The position numbers and the translations under genes were made by a program. The notes under the pieces are model-generated. The model was not told the DNA's origin and ran no database searches. It was given only the letters and a program-made list of their open reading frames with translations. From Ruegeria sp. ANG-S4 (GTDB lineage Bacteria > Pseudomonadota > Alphaproteobacteria > Rhodobacterales > Rhodobacteraceae): 64,000 nucleotides of DNA. Below, in pieces: positions 1-8,970 of the stretch. The stretch spans positions 124,001 through 188,000 of the forward strand of contig NZ_JWLK01000002.1 in NCBI RefSeq assembly GCF_000814005.1, read 5' to 3'. How positions within the stretch are numbered: position 1 is the stretch's first letter; every line of letters begins with the position of its first letter.

Positions 1-174
1 GGCGTGCTGGACACGTTGGGCGACGGCAAGACGCAGCTGGGCCTTACTATTCTGGCCGATTTCTTTCGCGAGGAAGGCTGGGTTTGGGGCGCGGCCTGGG
101 GGCGCGAAGACTCCATGCATTTTGAAGTCAGCCGCAACAAAATCCAGGAATGGCTGGACGATGGGCTGCTGTGA
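1..174 (+). CDS. M15-family peptidase, C-terminal fragment
   Basis: Only the last 57 codons are in the window. The frame is open from base 1 and stops at TGA 172-174. The tail has Trp-Gly-rich residues followed by EDSMHFEVS. A [DE]-x-MHFE motif is the zinc-ligand His region of M15 peptidases (VanY/L-Ala-D-Glu endopeptidase type), which cleave peptidoglycan stem peptides. Family assignment rests on this motif and its position close to the C-terminus. The N-terminal part, signal peptide and operon context lie outside the window. Confidence 0.6.
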   Translation, partial: GVLDTLGDGKTQLGLTILADFFREEGWVWGAAWGREDSMHFEVSRNKIQEWLDDGLL

Positions 175-329
175 TCCCGCATAACCCCTGAAAGTTTTTG
201 AAATATACGGGATTTGTGAACTCTGACACAGACAGACGGGGTTCTGAACCGGCACATCTGTTGAGCAATTCCAACAGGCGGCGACTAATGTTCTTTTCAA
301 CCTTGCTTTGGCTTAATGTTTGGGATTTC

Positions 330-358
330 CTTGGACGCGTTCCAATCAAACGTCCAAG
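330..358. promoter_or_regulatory. Inverted repeat in the leader of the TPS operon
   Basis: Perfect 8-bp arms CTTGGACG (330-337) and CGTCCAAG (351-358) enclose a 13-base centre and end 29 bases before the tpsB ATG. It could be an operator or a 5'-UTR hairpin. There is no T-run after it, so an intrinsic terminator is unlikely. No regulator gene lies beside it. Confidence 0.4.
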
Positions 359-387
359 TCGGTTAATGTGCTGAGGTTGTCCGAAAA

Positions 388-2100
388 ATGATGCATGTCC
401 GGCGTTTTGTTCAGCTTGCACTTCTGATCCTCAGCAGTGTTTTCGTTGCTGGAGAGGTTTTGGCGCAAAGCGCGTCCAACCTTGCGCCATCCACATTTCA
501 GCCGCAAAATCAACGCAGTACCGGCCCTGTCACCGTAGCGAGGGACCCGGGCGCGCCGATACCTGAAGGCGCAAATCGCCTTTTCGTGACAGTTGGCGCT
601 GTCCAGATTGAAGGCGCATTGCCGCAAATGGAGGCTGCGAATGCCGGTTTTGTGGAGCGACTGACAGGCAAACGTGTGGCTGTTTCCGAGATATTCGCAG
701 CCACCAGCCAGTTGGAGAACGCCTATACAAATGCCGGATTCGTGCTGTCGCGGGTCGTGCTGCCGCAACAGGTCCTCCGGGACGGCGGAACCCTGCGCAT
801 TGTCGTGATCGACGGATTTGTCGAGCGGATCGATGCCGAAAAGGTGCCGCAGCAGGTTCGAGAGCGGGTGGTCACCATTACCCGCCCGCTCATTGGCAAG
901 CGCGGCGTTCGCTTGCAGGAAATCGAAAGAGCGCTGCTTTTGGCGGGCGACACATTCGGCGTCAGATTATCGTCGACTTTGTCGCCCGGTGACGCGCGCG
1001 GCGGCACCATTCTGACGCTGGATGGGGAATTCAAACAATATACCGGGTCTTACGGGTTTGATAACACGCTGTCCGACGAACTGGGCCCGGTGAACCTGAG
1101 CCTTGGTCTTGAGGTAAATGGCGCGCTTGAGATGGGCGAAACCTTTTACTTCCGCGCCGGTGGCTCACCAACACGGTTTTTTTCGGATGACGCAAAGTAC
1201 CGCATTCTGGCTGCCGGTACGGTGTTTCCGATCGGATATGACGGCCTGACGTTCAACGTCGAGGCCACGTCCAGCAAAGCGCAGCCGGATGCAGATCCGG
1301 TGCCGAACAAAAGCAAATTCGAACGCTTGTCCTTTCGATTCTACTATCCCTGGATACGCACGCGCCAATACAACCTGTCCTCTCAGTTGATCTTGGATCG
1401 GGTCAGCGACTCGCAGGATTTGATCGTGGGTTCGACCGATTTGCCCGTCTACGACGATGATCTCAGCGTGTTGCGGGCCACGATTGATGCAAGCTGGAAC
1501 TATGACAACGGCACGTTCCTGCGAACCGGCGCCGTGCTGTCGCGCGGGTTGGACGCCTTTGGTGCCAGCGCATCGGTGGGGGCAGGCGACACGCCTCTGT
1601 CGCGACAAGGGGCCAGTGCTGAGTTCACGAAACTGGTGCTGTCCGCGCAATATCAACGCCCGCTGAATGCAAATTGGTCGCTGAATGTGAATGGCCGCAT
1701 TCAGGAGAATTTCGGTGATCCGTTGGTGACATCCGAACAATTCAGCATCGCCAGTTCCAGCGAGCTTTCCGCCTTTGACGCGGGTGAATTGCGCGGCGAC
1801 AACGGCTGGGTGGTACGGACCGAGGTCGGCCGCTCGCAACAAGTTGAACTGGCTGGAATTCCATTGATTTTCAAACCGTATTTGTTCGGCGCCTATGGCG
1901 TGCTAGGAATAGAACAACCTACTATTGTTGAACAACGTACTACCAAAGCATCGTCGTATGGTTTGGGTTTTGACCTGTTTATGATTGAGGACTCGGCCTA
2001 TCGGTCCGGGTCGGTACGAGTAGAGTATGGGAGAGGTGAACGTGATGACCTGGGGGCAGACGGAAACCGATTCAGTATCGTTGCAAGCAGAAGATTCTGA
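388..2100 (+). CDS. TpsB: ShlB/FhaC/HecB-type outer-membrane transporter
   Basis: A 570-residue outer-membrane protein that exports and activates the TpsA partner encoded next. A signal peptide (hydrophobic residues about 8-22, ending VLAQ) is followed by a POTRA-type domain at about 66-147 (VTVGAVQIEG to IVVIDGFVERID), a ShlB-type middle region and a long beta-rich C-terminal half that ends in Phe, as Omp85-like barrels do. FhaC is of similar size. A GAGG stretch lies about 12 bases before the ATG; a second ATG follows at 391. The 3' end overlaps the tpsA start by 56 bases, so the pair is translationally coupled. Known for the family: POTRA domains recruit the TpsA secretion domain in the periplasm. 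The exact cargo chemistry is not visible from this gene. Confidence 0.9.
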   Translation: MMHVRRFVQLALLILSSVFVAGEVLAQSASNLAPSTFQPQNQRSTGPVTVARDPGAPIPEGANRLFVTVGAVQIEGALPQMEAANAGFVERLTGKRVAVSEIFAATSQLENAYTNAGFVLSRVVLPQQVLRDGGTLRIVVIDGFVERIDAEKVPQQVRERVVTITRPLIGKRGVRLQEIERALLLAGDTFGVRLSSTLSPGDARGGTILTLDGEFKQYTGSYGFDNTLSDELGPVNLSLGLEVNGALEMGETFYFRAGGSPTRFFSDDAKYRILAAGTVFPIGYDGLTFNVEATSSKAQPDADPVPNKSKFERLSFRFYYPWIRTRQYNLSSQLILDRVSDSQDLIVGSTDLPVYDDDLSVLRATIDASWNYDNGTFLRTGAVLSRGLDAFGASASVGAGDTPLSRQGASAEFTKLVLSAQYQRPLNANWSLNVNGRIQENFGDPLVTSEQFSIASSSELSAFDAGELRGDNGWVVRTEVGRSQQVELAGIPLIFKPYLFGAYGVLGIEQPTIVEQRTTKASSYGLGFDLFMIEDSAYRSGSVRVEYGRGERDDLGADGNRFSIVASRRF

Positions 2101-5100
2101 GCGCTTACCAACGATTGATCTGACTTTTTTTGCAGTGGTTTCGGCCTCGGCATTGCTGTGGGGTACGACGGCGCTTGGGCAATCGTTACCAAATGGCGGT
2201 TCGGTTGCTGTGGGCGATGTGACGATAACGCAACCAAACGGAAGCCAAATGACGATCAATCAGGGCTCTGATGCTGCGATCGTCAACTGGAACGGCTTTT
2301 CGATCGGCAGCGGATCCAGGGTCGACATCAATCAGCCCGGGCAAGGCAGTGTCATTCTGAACCGGGTGACTGGTAATACGACCAGCCAAATCCACGGGCA
2401 ACTGAACGCAAATGGTCAGGTCCATCTTGTGAACCCAAACGGCATCTTCATCGGACCGACGGGCCATGTGAATACCGCCGGATTTGTCGCTTCGACCCTT
2501 GCGATTTCCGATGACGATTTTCTGAATGGCCGATACCGGTATCGCGGCAACGGCAACTCTCAGGCGGTGGAGAACGCGGGCACCATAACGGTTGTCCCAG
2601 GCGGATACGCGGCGCTGATCGGCGGGCGTGTTTCCAATTCCGGCCTGATCCGGGTACCATTGGGCAAAGTCGGGCTCGGCGCGGGCGAACAGGTAACGCT
2701 GGACATTTCCGGTGACGGGTTTTTGCAGGTTGCCGTGCCCTCGGACAGCGACGATGACGTGATGGAGGCATTGGTATCCAACTCGGGTCGGATCGAAGCG
2801 GACGGAGGTTTGGTCCATCTGAAGGTTGCCAGCGCGCGAGACGCCGCGCGGCAGGTTGTGAACATGTCCGGCGTGATCGAGGCGCGTTCGGTTGGCGGGG
2901 TGTCCGGAGCCGTGGTTCTGGGTGGAGCGGGCGGTGCCGTACACGTGAGCGGCACAATCGATACGTCCGCTCGCAGAACGCTTGTGGCCAGTTCGCCGCG
3001 GCCTGTCGTTAGACCGCAAGCCGGAGGTGATATTACCATCACGGGTGAGGCGATAGAACTGGCCGGGGCAACCCTGGATGCCAGCGGGGCCGGGGCTGCA
3101 GATGGCGGGTCCATCCGAGTGGGTGGTGGCCTGCAGGGTCAGGGCGACCTGCAACGGGCGCAAACAACAACTGTCGACGCGGGCACACGCCTGATCGCCG
3201 ATGGTGGTGCGCAAGGCAATGGCGGAACGATCATCGTCTGGTCCGATTACTTCACGTCCTTTTCAGGCTTCAACTCGGCGCGCGGCGGAGACGAAGCAGG
3301 CAACGGCGGTTTTGTCGAGGTATCGGGCAAGTACCAACTCAGCTATTCGGGTTTGACCGATACGCGAGCGCCATTTGGCACGCACGGTACGTTGTTGTTG
3401 GACCCCTCGAATATTGAGATCAACTCGAGCGGGGATCCGGGAACGGTGGCTCCTGCGACAATTGTCGCCAACCTGGACCTGGGCGATGTCATCGTCACGA
3501 CCGCTGGGACGGGCGAACTGATACCGGGAAGCGGGCCGCCGATTGACCTTGGCGGTCCTGACGGTGAGCCGGGCAACATTACGGTTGAAGAGGCGATAAT
3601 CTGGACAAGTTCGTCAACGCTGACGCTGATCGCAGACAACGACATTGACATCAATGCCGCGATCACCGCGTCCTTGGGCGGCCTCGAACTTGATGCCGGG
3701 GGTACGATTGCAACCGGGTCCGGCGGAACAATCGACGTCGCTTCGTTCTCTTTGCTCAGTGGCGCGTGGGTACAGAACGGCAGTTCGCTTCCGGCGTTTT
3801 TCGCTGGCGATTTCTCGATCTCCCAGGGGGCTTCTTTCCTTCGGGCGTTGGGTGGCAGCGGATCGGCCGCCAGCCCTTACCAGATTACGGATGTCTATGG
3901 CCTTCAGGGTATTGGCAGCGCCGGTCTTGATACGGCCAGCTTCGAACTGGCAAACGACATTGATGCATCAGGAACAGCCGATTGGGGCGGCGGTTTTGAA
4001 CCGATTGAGACTTTCTCGGGATCGTTGGATGGTGATCGTTTCACAATTGACGGCCTGGTCGTCGACCAAGGCGGTGACGCAGCGATGTTCGATACGATCG
4101 AAGCAGCGGGATCGGTTTCCAACCTCTCCATTACGAACGCGGACATTGACGGCAGCACAACGGCCATCCTTGCAGTGACAAATGAAGGTTTGATCAGCGG
4201 TGTTTCGGTCGGTGGATCGGTTGTGGCCGAAAACTTCGGTGGCGGATCGATCGCAGCGGGTCTTGTCGTTTCCAACTTTGGCACGATCGAAGACAGCTTC
4301 TCTACCGCAAGTGTCGAGGCGATTTTCCCCATCGACGCGTCCGACTTTTTCCTCTCGGCTGCGGGGCTGGTCAGTGACAACGTGGGCACAATCGAACGCT
4401 CAAACAGTTCCGGACCGGTCATTCTGACCAGTCAAACCGGCGGTGGCGATGGTTTCGGAGCCGGACTTGTTACGTTTAACACCGGCATCATTCGGGATTC
4501 CTATTCCACGTCCAGCATAACGGCCAACAACATCGACGATACAGTGACCATTGGCGGGTTGGTTGTGGATAACGACATAAACCTTGATTTTGGCACGGTC
4601 GGGACGATCGAAAGGACCTATGCCACCGGAGCCATCACATCAAACGGTGCGGCATCCACGACATTTGGCGGCTTGGTGGTGGACAACCTGCCCGGAGCAT
4701 CGGTGTCCAGTTCGTTCTGGAACAGGCAGACGACTGGCGTCACGACCAGCGACGGTGGAACCAGCCTGACGACCGCACAACTGCAAGACACCGAAAGCTT
4801 CTACAACCGCGCCCGTGCGCAAGGATGGGATTTCACCAGCGTTTGGGCCCCGGGCACAGGCAGCACGAACCCGGCGAATTACACGACCTCGCCTGTTGTT
4901 TTCGCCATCCCCGATGATGTGGCTGTCACGACAAGCGAAACGTCCAGCGCCACAACAACCGGCACTGTGTATGGCGGTCCGTCTGTTTATCGGTTCGGAC
5001 CCCAGTCGGATACACTCAGCACCTCGTCCATTTTCGGGGACTTGGATTTCGCTGATACATCGGCGGGCACCACGACGTTTACGGTTGGCGCCAGCTCGGT

Positions 5101-5749
5101 CACCAGCAGCGACGGGCAAGTGTATACCGTTGCCGCTTTGCCCGGCGTGGCCGTTATCACGGACGACACAACCATAATTCCGGTCCCGCCGACCCCGACA
5201 ATCGAAGTCACACCCACCGTGGATACAACGATCACGGGTGAAGGCGGTGGCGGCACGGCTGTCACCACCGTTGCCGAGGCCGAAGCGGCGCTTGGTACCG
5301 TCGAAAATGCGTCGCAGGAATTTGACGGCGAAGTCGCCGCCTGTGCCTCGGAAGGGAACGATGTCAGCCAGTACCTGGCCTGTCTGGCCGAAGCGATGGA
5401 TGACTATGCGGCTGATCTGGATGCAATAGTCAAAGGATTGCCGCCAGGGCTGGAGTCTGTGGGAGACATCATTCGCGGTGCAAGCGCGGGAATTCGTGCA
5501 GCGGGTGACGAGGCCAACCGCAAGTTGGCGCTGGCAACCACCGCCGAAGAACGCGCTGCGATCCGGCGCGAAGCTGTTCAGGCGGCGCGACGCGAAATCC
5601 AGCAGGCACAGCGTGAGATTCGCAAAGCCATCACATTGATAAGAGCGACCGACCCAGAGCTTGTAACCATCCAGAACCAACAGGTAGAAACGATCGTAGC
5701 CGCCGTTGGTCAGGCCGAAATCGGTTTGACCCGCGCCATTGGCCTGTAA
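2045..5749 (+). CDS. TpsA: filamentous-haemagglutinin-type exoprotein with GLUG-like repeats
   Basis: About 1,234 residues. I chose ATG 2045 because GGAGAGG lies 8 bases upstream; ATG 2027 is an in-frame alternative. A long N-terminal extension and hydrophobic stretch (about 28-46, ending ALGQ) form the signal peptide. The TPS secretion domain follows, with NRVTG (106-110) and NPNGI (130-134), the hallmark haemagglutinin motifs, then Gly/Ser/Thr-rich beta-helix sequence. Between about bases 4080 and 4700 there are repeated units of the form (A/G)GLV..N.GTIE.S.(A/S)T, resembling GLUG repeats. The last ~170 residues are charged and helical (Glu/Arg/Gln-rich), with no recognised toxin, HINT or immunity arrangement. 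This suggests a surface or adhesive protein rather than a contact-dependent toxin. Its stop lies 16 bases before the start of the caspase-like gene. Confidence 0.88.
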   Translation: MTWGQTETDSVSLQAEDSERLPTIDLTFFAVVSASALLWGTTALGQSLPNGGSVAVGDVTITQPNGSQMTINQGSDAAIVNWNGFSIGSGSRVDINQPGQGSVILNRVTGNTTSQIHGQLNANGQVHLVNPNGIFIGPTGHVNTAGFVASTLAISDDDFLNGRYRYRGNGNSQAVENAGTITVVPGGYAALIGGRVSNSGLIRVPLGKVGLGAGEQVTLDISGDGFLQVAVPSDSDDDVMEALVSNSGRIEADGGLVHLKVASARDAARQVVNMSGVIEARSVGGVSGAVVLGGAGGAVHVSGTIDTSARRTLVASSPRPVVRPQAGGDITITGEAIELAGATLDASGAGAADGGSIRVGGGLQGQGDLQRAQTTTVDAGTRLIADGGAQGNGGTIIVWSDYFTSFSGFNSARGGDEAGNGGFVEVSGKYQLSYSGLTDTRAPFGTHGTLLLDPSNIEINSSGDPGTVAPATIVANLDLGDVIVTTAGTGELIPGSGPPIDLGGPDGEPGNITVEEAIIWTSSSTLTLIADNDIDINAAITASLGGLELDAGGTIATGSGGTIDVASFSLLSGAWVQNGSSLPAFFAGDFSISQGASFLRALGGSGSAASPYQITDVYGLQGIGSAGLDTASFELANDIDASGTADWGGGFEPIETFSGSLDGDRFTIDGLVVDQGGDAAMFDTIEAAGSVSNLSITNADIDGSTTAILAVTNEGLISGVSVGGSVVAENFGGGSIAAGLVVSNFGTIEDSFSTASVEAIFPIDASDFFLSAAGLVSDNVGTIERSNSSGPVILTSQTGGGDGFGAGLVTFNTGIIRDSYSTSSITANNIDDTVTIGGLVVDNDINLDFGTVGTIERTYATGAITSNGAASTTFGGLVVDNLPGASVSSSFWNRQTTGVTTSDGGTSLTTAQLQDTESFYNRARAQGWDFTSVWAPGTGSTNPANYTTSPVVFAIPDDVAVTTSETSSATTTGTVYGGPSVYRFGPQSDTLSTSSIFGDLDFADTSAGTTTFTVGASSVTSSDGQVYTVAALPGVAVITDDTTIIPVPPTPTIEVTPTVDTTITGEGGGGTAVTTVAEAEAALGTVENASQEFDGEVAACASEGNDVSQYLACLAEAMDDYAADLDAIVKGLPPGLESVGDIIRGASAGIRAAGDEANRKLALATTAEERAAIRREAVQAARREIQQAQREIRKAITLIRATDPELVTIQNQQVETIVAAVGQAEIGLTRAIGL

Positions 5750-5765
5750 GCCGTCGGAGATTCCT

Positions 5766-7700
5766 GTGTTTTTGATGCGTACTCTAGCTGCCGTTCTTTT
5801 TTCGCTGCTCAGCGCCTGCGCGGCGTTGGCGGACAAGCGGGTTGCCTTGGTGATCGGGAACTCGGACTACGCGTCTGTCAGTCCTCTGGATAATCCGATC
5901 AATGATGCCTCTGACCTTGCCATCGCGCTTGAGGGTCTGGGCTTTGACGTGTTTTTGGGGACCGACCTGACACGGGATGAAATGCTGGCGCTGGCCGAAA
6001 GCTACGGGGCCACGGCTGCAGATTCCGATGTATCGCTGTTATTCTACGCGGGTCACGGATTTCAGGTCGATGGACGGAATTACCTCGTTCCAGTCGATGC
6101 ACAGATGACGAGCGCCGAGGATATCCCGGAACAGACCATCGCAATGGAAGAGTTCGTCAGCCGGATGGAACGTTCTGATGGCATTCGCCTGGTTTTTCTG
6201 GACGCCTGTCGCGACAATCCGTTCGACGGCACGGGTATCCAAGTCGGTGGTGAAGGCCTTGCGCGTGTTGGCAGCGCGGCAGACTTCCTGTTCGCCTATG
6301 CAACCCAGCCGGACAATGTGGCCTATGACGGAACAGGCCGGAACAGCTTTTTCACCGAAGCGCTGCTCAGCCATATTTATACGCCTGGGCAGGATATATC
6401 GGACTTGTTGATTTCCGTTCGCAAGGACGTTCTGACCTCGACAGGTGGGCGGCAAATCCCATGGGACAACTCTTCGCTGACGCGACAGTTCCGTTTTGAC
6501 AACAGCCCCGTCACAGCGTCCGAGGAAACCCTGTTGTGGCAGGTGGCCGCGAATGCTCAGGAACCGTCCCTGATGCAGCTGTACATCGACCGCTACCCAC
6601 AGGGCGCCCACGCCGACGAGGTAACCGCGTTTCTGGATCGGGCCGGGCAGGGTGAGACCCTGACCCGTGCGCTTTCGGTCGAGGATGAAGACGAACAGGC
6701 TGAAAGGCTTTGGAAACTCGCGCAACGCAGCCGGATGCGGCCATTGCTGGAGTTTTACCTCGAGCAATACCCCGGCGGCAGCCACGCAGATCAAGCCGAG
6801 CGTTTGATTGCGTCCATCCCGCGCCCCGAAGACAGCTCCCCCGGCGGCATTTGTGAGCGGCTGGCCACCCATCCACGCGACAGAACGGCAAGCATCCCAG
6901 GCGTGCCCTTCAATCGCTTGCAGGAAAACGCGTTGACCGCGATTCAAGCCTGTAGCGCTGCGGCAGCTCAATCCCCGGACCTGTCGCATTATGTCGCGTT
7001 GCTCGCCCGGGCGACGATTGCTGCCGGAGATGTGGACCGAGCGGTAACATTGTACCAACAAGCGGCGGCCGAAGGAGATTTGCGCGCGATGGTTTCGTTG
7101 GCGCAGCTTCACGAAAGCGGAACAGGCGTTCCGCAAGATGTGAACATGGCGTTGGATCTTTACGACCGGGCCGCTGATGGCGGCAGTGCTGATGCGATGA
7201 TCAACCTGGCCGTCACGCTGTTTGAGGGTCAAATCGTGCCGAAGGATGACAACCGAGCCATTGCGCTGCTGCGGCGCGCGGCGGCTGGCGGGTCGGCCAA
7301 AGCGACTTTCAACCTAGGGGTTTTGGCGCAAGACGGCGTTGCCGGTGAACCCTCTCAGGCGCTGGGATACTTTCAGAAAGCGGCGCGGGATGGCGAGTAT
7401 CAGGGCTATCTTGCAGCGGCGATCCTGTTGGATGAAGGGCGCGGTATTCCGCGCGATCCGCTGGAAGCTGCCCGAATGTTGCTGCGCGGCGCTGCGGAAG
7501 ACGACGGCGCAATCCTGAACCAGTTGTCATTGGCGTCCGATCAGTGGTCGCGTGACACGTTGATAGAAGTCCAAAAGCTGTTGCAGCAAGCGGGCTACTA
7601 CAACAGCACCATTGACGGCGTGCCCGGCCCCAATTTTATCGCAGCACTTCAACAATGGCGCAGTGGCGGGTTTGATCCCATCATTCTGGCCGCAGAGTAA
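5766..7700 (+). CDS. Exported caspase-like protease with Sel1 repeats and peptidoglycan-binding tail
   Basis: About 644 residues, third gene of the TPS operon. GTG 5766 has GGAG six bases upstream; ATG 5775 is an alternative. The signal sequence contains LSAC, so it may be a lipoprotein (Cys18), though ALA-D also fits ordinary cleavage. The caspase/C14 (p20) domain spans about 25-245: ALVIGNSDY, catalytic His97 in FYAGHG and Cys148 in LDACRDNPF. Two copies of a ~40-residue helical repeat follow (bases ~6518-6645 and ~6697-6825). Four or five Sel1 repeats come next (AMVSLAQLHESG, AMINLAVTLFEG), and the tail VQKLLQQAGYY...IDG..G looks like a PG_binding_1 domain. Orthocaspases usually cut after Arg or Lys; the substrate here is unknown, with TpsA or another surface protein possible from gene order only. 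Confidence 0.85.
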   Translation: MFLMRTLAAVLFSLLSACAALADKRVALVIGNSDYASVSPLDNPINDASDLAIALEGLGFDVFLGTDLTRDEMLALAESYGATAADSDVSLLFYAGHGFQVDGRNYLVPVDAQMTSAEDIPEQTIAMEEFVSRMERSDGIRLVFLDACRDNPFDGTGIQVGGEGLARVGSAADFLFAYATQPDNVAYDGTGRNSFFTEALLSHIYTPGQDISDLLISVRKDVLTSTGGRQIPWDNSSLTRQFRFDNSPVTASEETLLWQVAANAQEPSLMQLYIDRYPQGAHADEVTAFLDRAGQGETLTRALSVEDEDEQAERLWKLAQRSRMRPLLEFYLEQYPGGSHADQAERLIASIPRPEDSSPGGICERLATHPRDRTASIPGVPFNRLQENALTAIQACSAAAAQSPDLSHYVALLARATIAAGDVDRAVTLYQQAAAEGDLRAMVSLAQLHESGTGVPQDVNMALDLYDRAADGGSADAMINLAVTLFEGQIVPKDDNRAIALLRRAAAGGSAKATFNLGVLAQDGVAGEPSQALGYFQKAARDGEYQGYLAAAILLDEGRGIPRDPLEAARMLLRGAAEDDGAILNQLSLASDQWSRDTLIEVQKLLQQAGYYNSTIDGVPGPNFIAALQQWRSGGFDPIILAAE

Positions 7701-7760
7701 CGGGGCGCCGAGACTGGATCACCGCGCCCCAACGTATTGCCGGCATTCGCCTTTCCGGGG

Positions 7761-8816
7761 TTAATTTACCGGCACGAACTCGATCCGGCGGTTACGGCGT
7801 TTCCCATCGGCGGTGTCATTCGAGACCACCGGCCGGGTTTCACCATACCCAACGGTAATCAGGCGTTCGGGCGCAATGCCCTGTTCGACCAGATAGGTGT
7901 TCACCGCACGGGCCCGGCGTTCGCTCAGGATGCGGTTCGCGGCGTCAGATCCATCGCTGTCGGTGTGACCGCCGATTTCGATTGTCAGATCGGGGCAGCG
8001 ATCGACGATGTCGTGCAGATTTGTCAGCAAGGGTATCGATTCGTTCGTCAACCGGGCGCTGCCTGAGTTGAAATAGATGTTTCCGGTACGAGAAAGGATT
8101 TCCATCCGTCCTTCGCAAGCTTCCCGGTCCAAGTTGCCTTTGGTTTCCAATGCGGCGGCGCCCGGTGTTGCGGCAACCAGTTCCAGCTTGGGCGGGGTTC
8201 CTGGCTGCGCGCGGTCAAAAACAAACCCAAAGCTGACAAAGCCGAACGGAAGAATATCAACGCCTGCCGCCTCTTCCAGCTTGGCTCGGCCTTCCTCGAG
8301 GTTAAAGTCCGTCAGGGCGATAGCGATTGGTGTTGTGTTGGCCACTGCGACACGGTCATTGTCCACCAGTGTGATCGCGACCTGGGCGACCCCCTCCTTT
8401 TCAACGCCGTGAAGGGCCAGTTTGTAGGGGAGGTCGATGATCTTGTGCCGCGCCTGATGCAAATCGACAAGGTCGGCAGCCGGAAGTTGCGCCGTTATGA
8501 TGGCTTCTGGATAGTTAAAAGTTTCGAAAAAAAGAAATCGCATCCGGACATTTCGCAGGTCGATCTTTGTATCGACGCTGTCCATCTGCACCCGGATTTC
8601 CGCAGCACCGTCTGCCCCGATGACACCAGACAAAGAAGCAAAACCGCTGTTTTCGGCGATTGAGCTCTTTTTTACTGAAAGAAACTGCAATTCCGAGTTC
8701 ACCGCGTCCAGTTTCCATCCATGCTCGAACGGGTCCGCGCTTTGCCCGAACGCGACGCTGGCTGAAAACAGCCCGGCCATAGCAATCAGATTTCGCATCA
8801 AGGTTGAACGCCGCAT
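7761..8816 (-). CDS. YceI-like/OmpA C-terminal fusion protein
   Basis: 351 residues; ATG 8816 has AGGAAGAGG upstream. A signal peptide (ending VAFGQ) is followed by a YceI-like lipocalin domain at about 32-210 (WKLDAVNSELQF, MRFLFFETFNYPEA, LTDFNLEEG) and a C-terminal OmpA/MotB peptidoglycan-binding domain at about 240-350 (IYFNSGSARL, IGGHTDSDG, LSERRARAVNTYL, NRRIEFV). YceI proteins bind isoprenoid or other lipids and the OmpA domain anchors to the cell wall, so this is probably a wall-tethered periplasmic lipid-binding protein. It points toward the caspase/Sel1 gene (convergent, 60 bases apart) and is divergent from the second caspase-like gene. Domain calls are firm; the role is inferred. 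Confidence 0.85.
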   Translation of the reverse strand: MRRSTLMRNLIAMAGLFSASVAFGQSADPFEHGWKLDAVNSELQFLSVKKSSIAENSGFASLSGVIGADGAAEIRVQMDSVDTKIDLRNVRMRFLFFETFNYPEAIITAQLPAADLVDLHQARHKIIDLPYKLALHGVEKEGVAQVAITLVDNDRVAVANTTPIAIALTDFNLEEGRAKLEEAAGVDILPFGFVSFGFVFDRAQPGTPPKLELVAATPGAAALETKGNLDREACEGRMEILSRTGNIYFNSGSARLTNESIPLLTNLHDIVDRCPDLTIEIGGHTDSDGSDAANRILSERRARAVNTYLVEQGIAPERLITVGYGETRPVVSNDTADGKRRNRRIEFVPVN

Positions 8817-8970
8817 GTGTGAACCTCTTCCTATGCTTGATACTATTTTCGGAATATGTCAGGCCGTGGCCACAAGAAAGTCAAAAAAGCGGTATATTGG
8901 GAATTCAAAGCGGCTGGGTGCCCTGAGGGTCACGGGCAGCGGTTGCACACAAGAAAACAAGGGGCAAAAC

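Noticed and set aside
175-215. Terminator after the M15 peptidase fragment (ATCCCG ... CGGGAT)
   Set aside because: The arms are six bases with a loop of about 28 and no T-run follows.
2186-3214. Long open frame (342 codons) antisense to tpsA
   Set aside because: It is a shadow of the GC-rich tpsA gene; the reading has no recognisable domain, signal or start site.
4640-5836. Open frame of 398 codons antisense to the tpsA end
   Set aside because: Shadow of tpsA; Arg/Gly-rich sequence without family signature.
8620-8970. N-terminal extension of the second caspase-like protein to 612 residues
   Set aside because: It overlaps the divergent OmpA gene and its leader; the RBS and signal peptide set the start at 8971.
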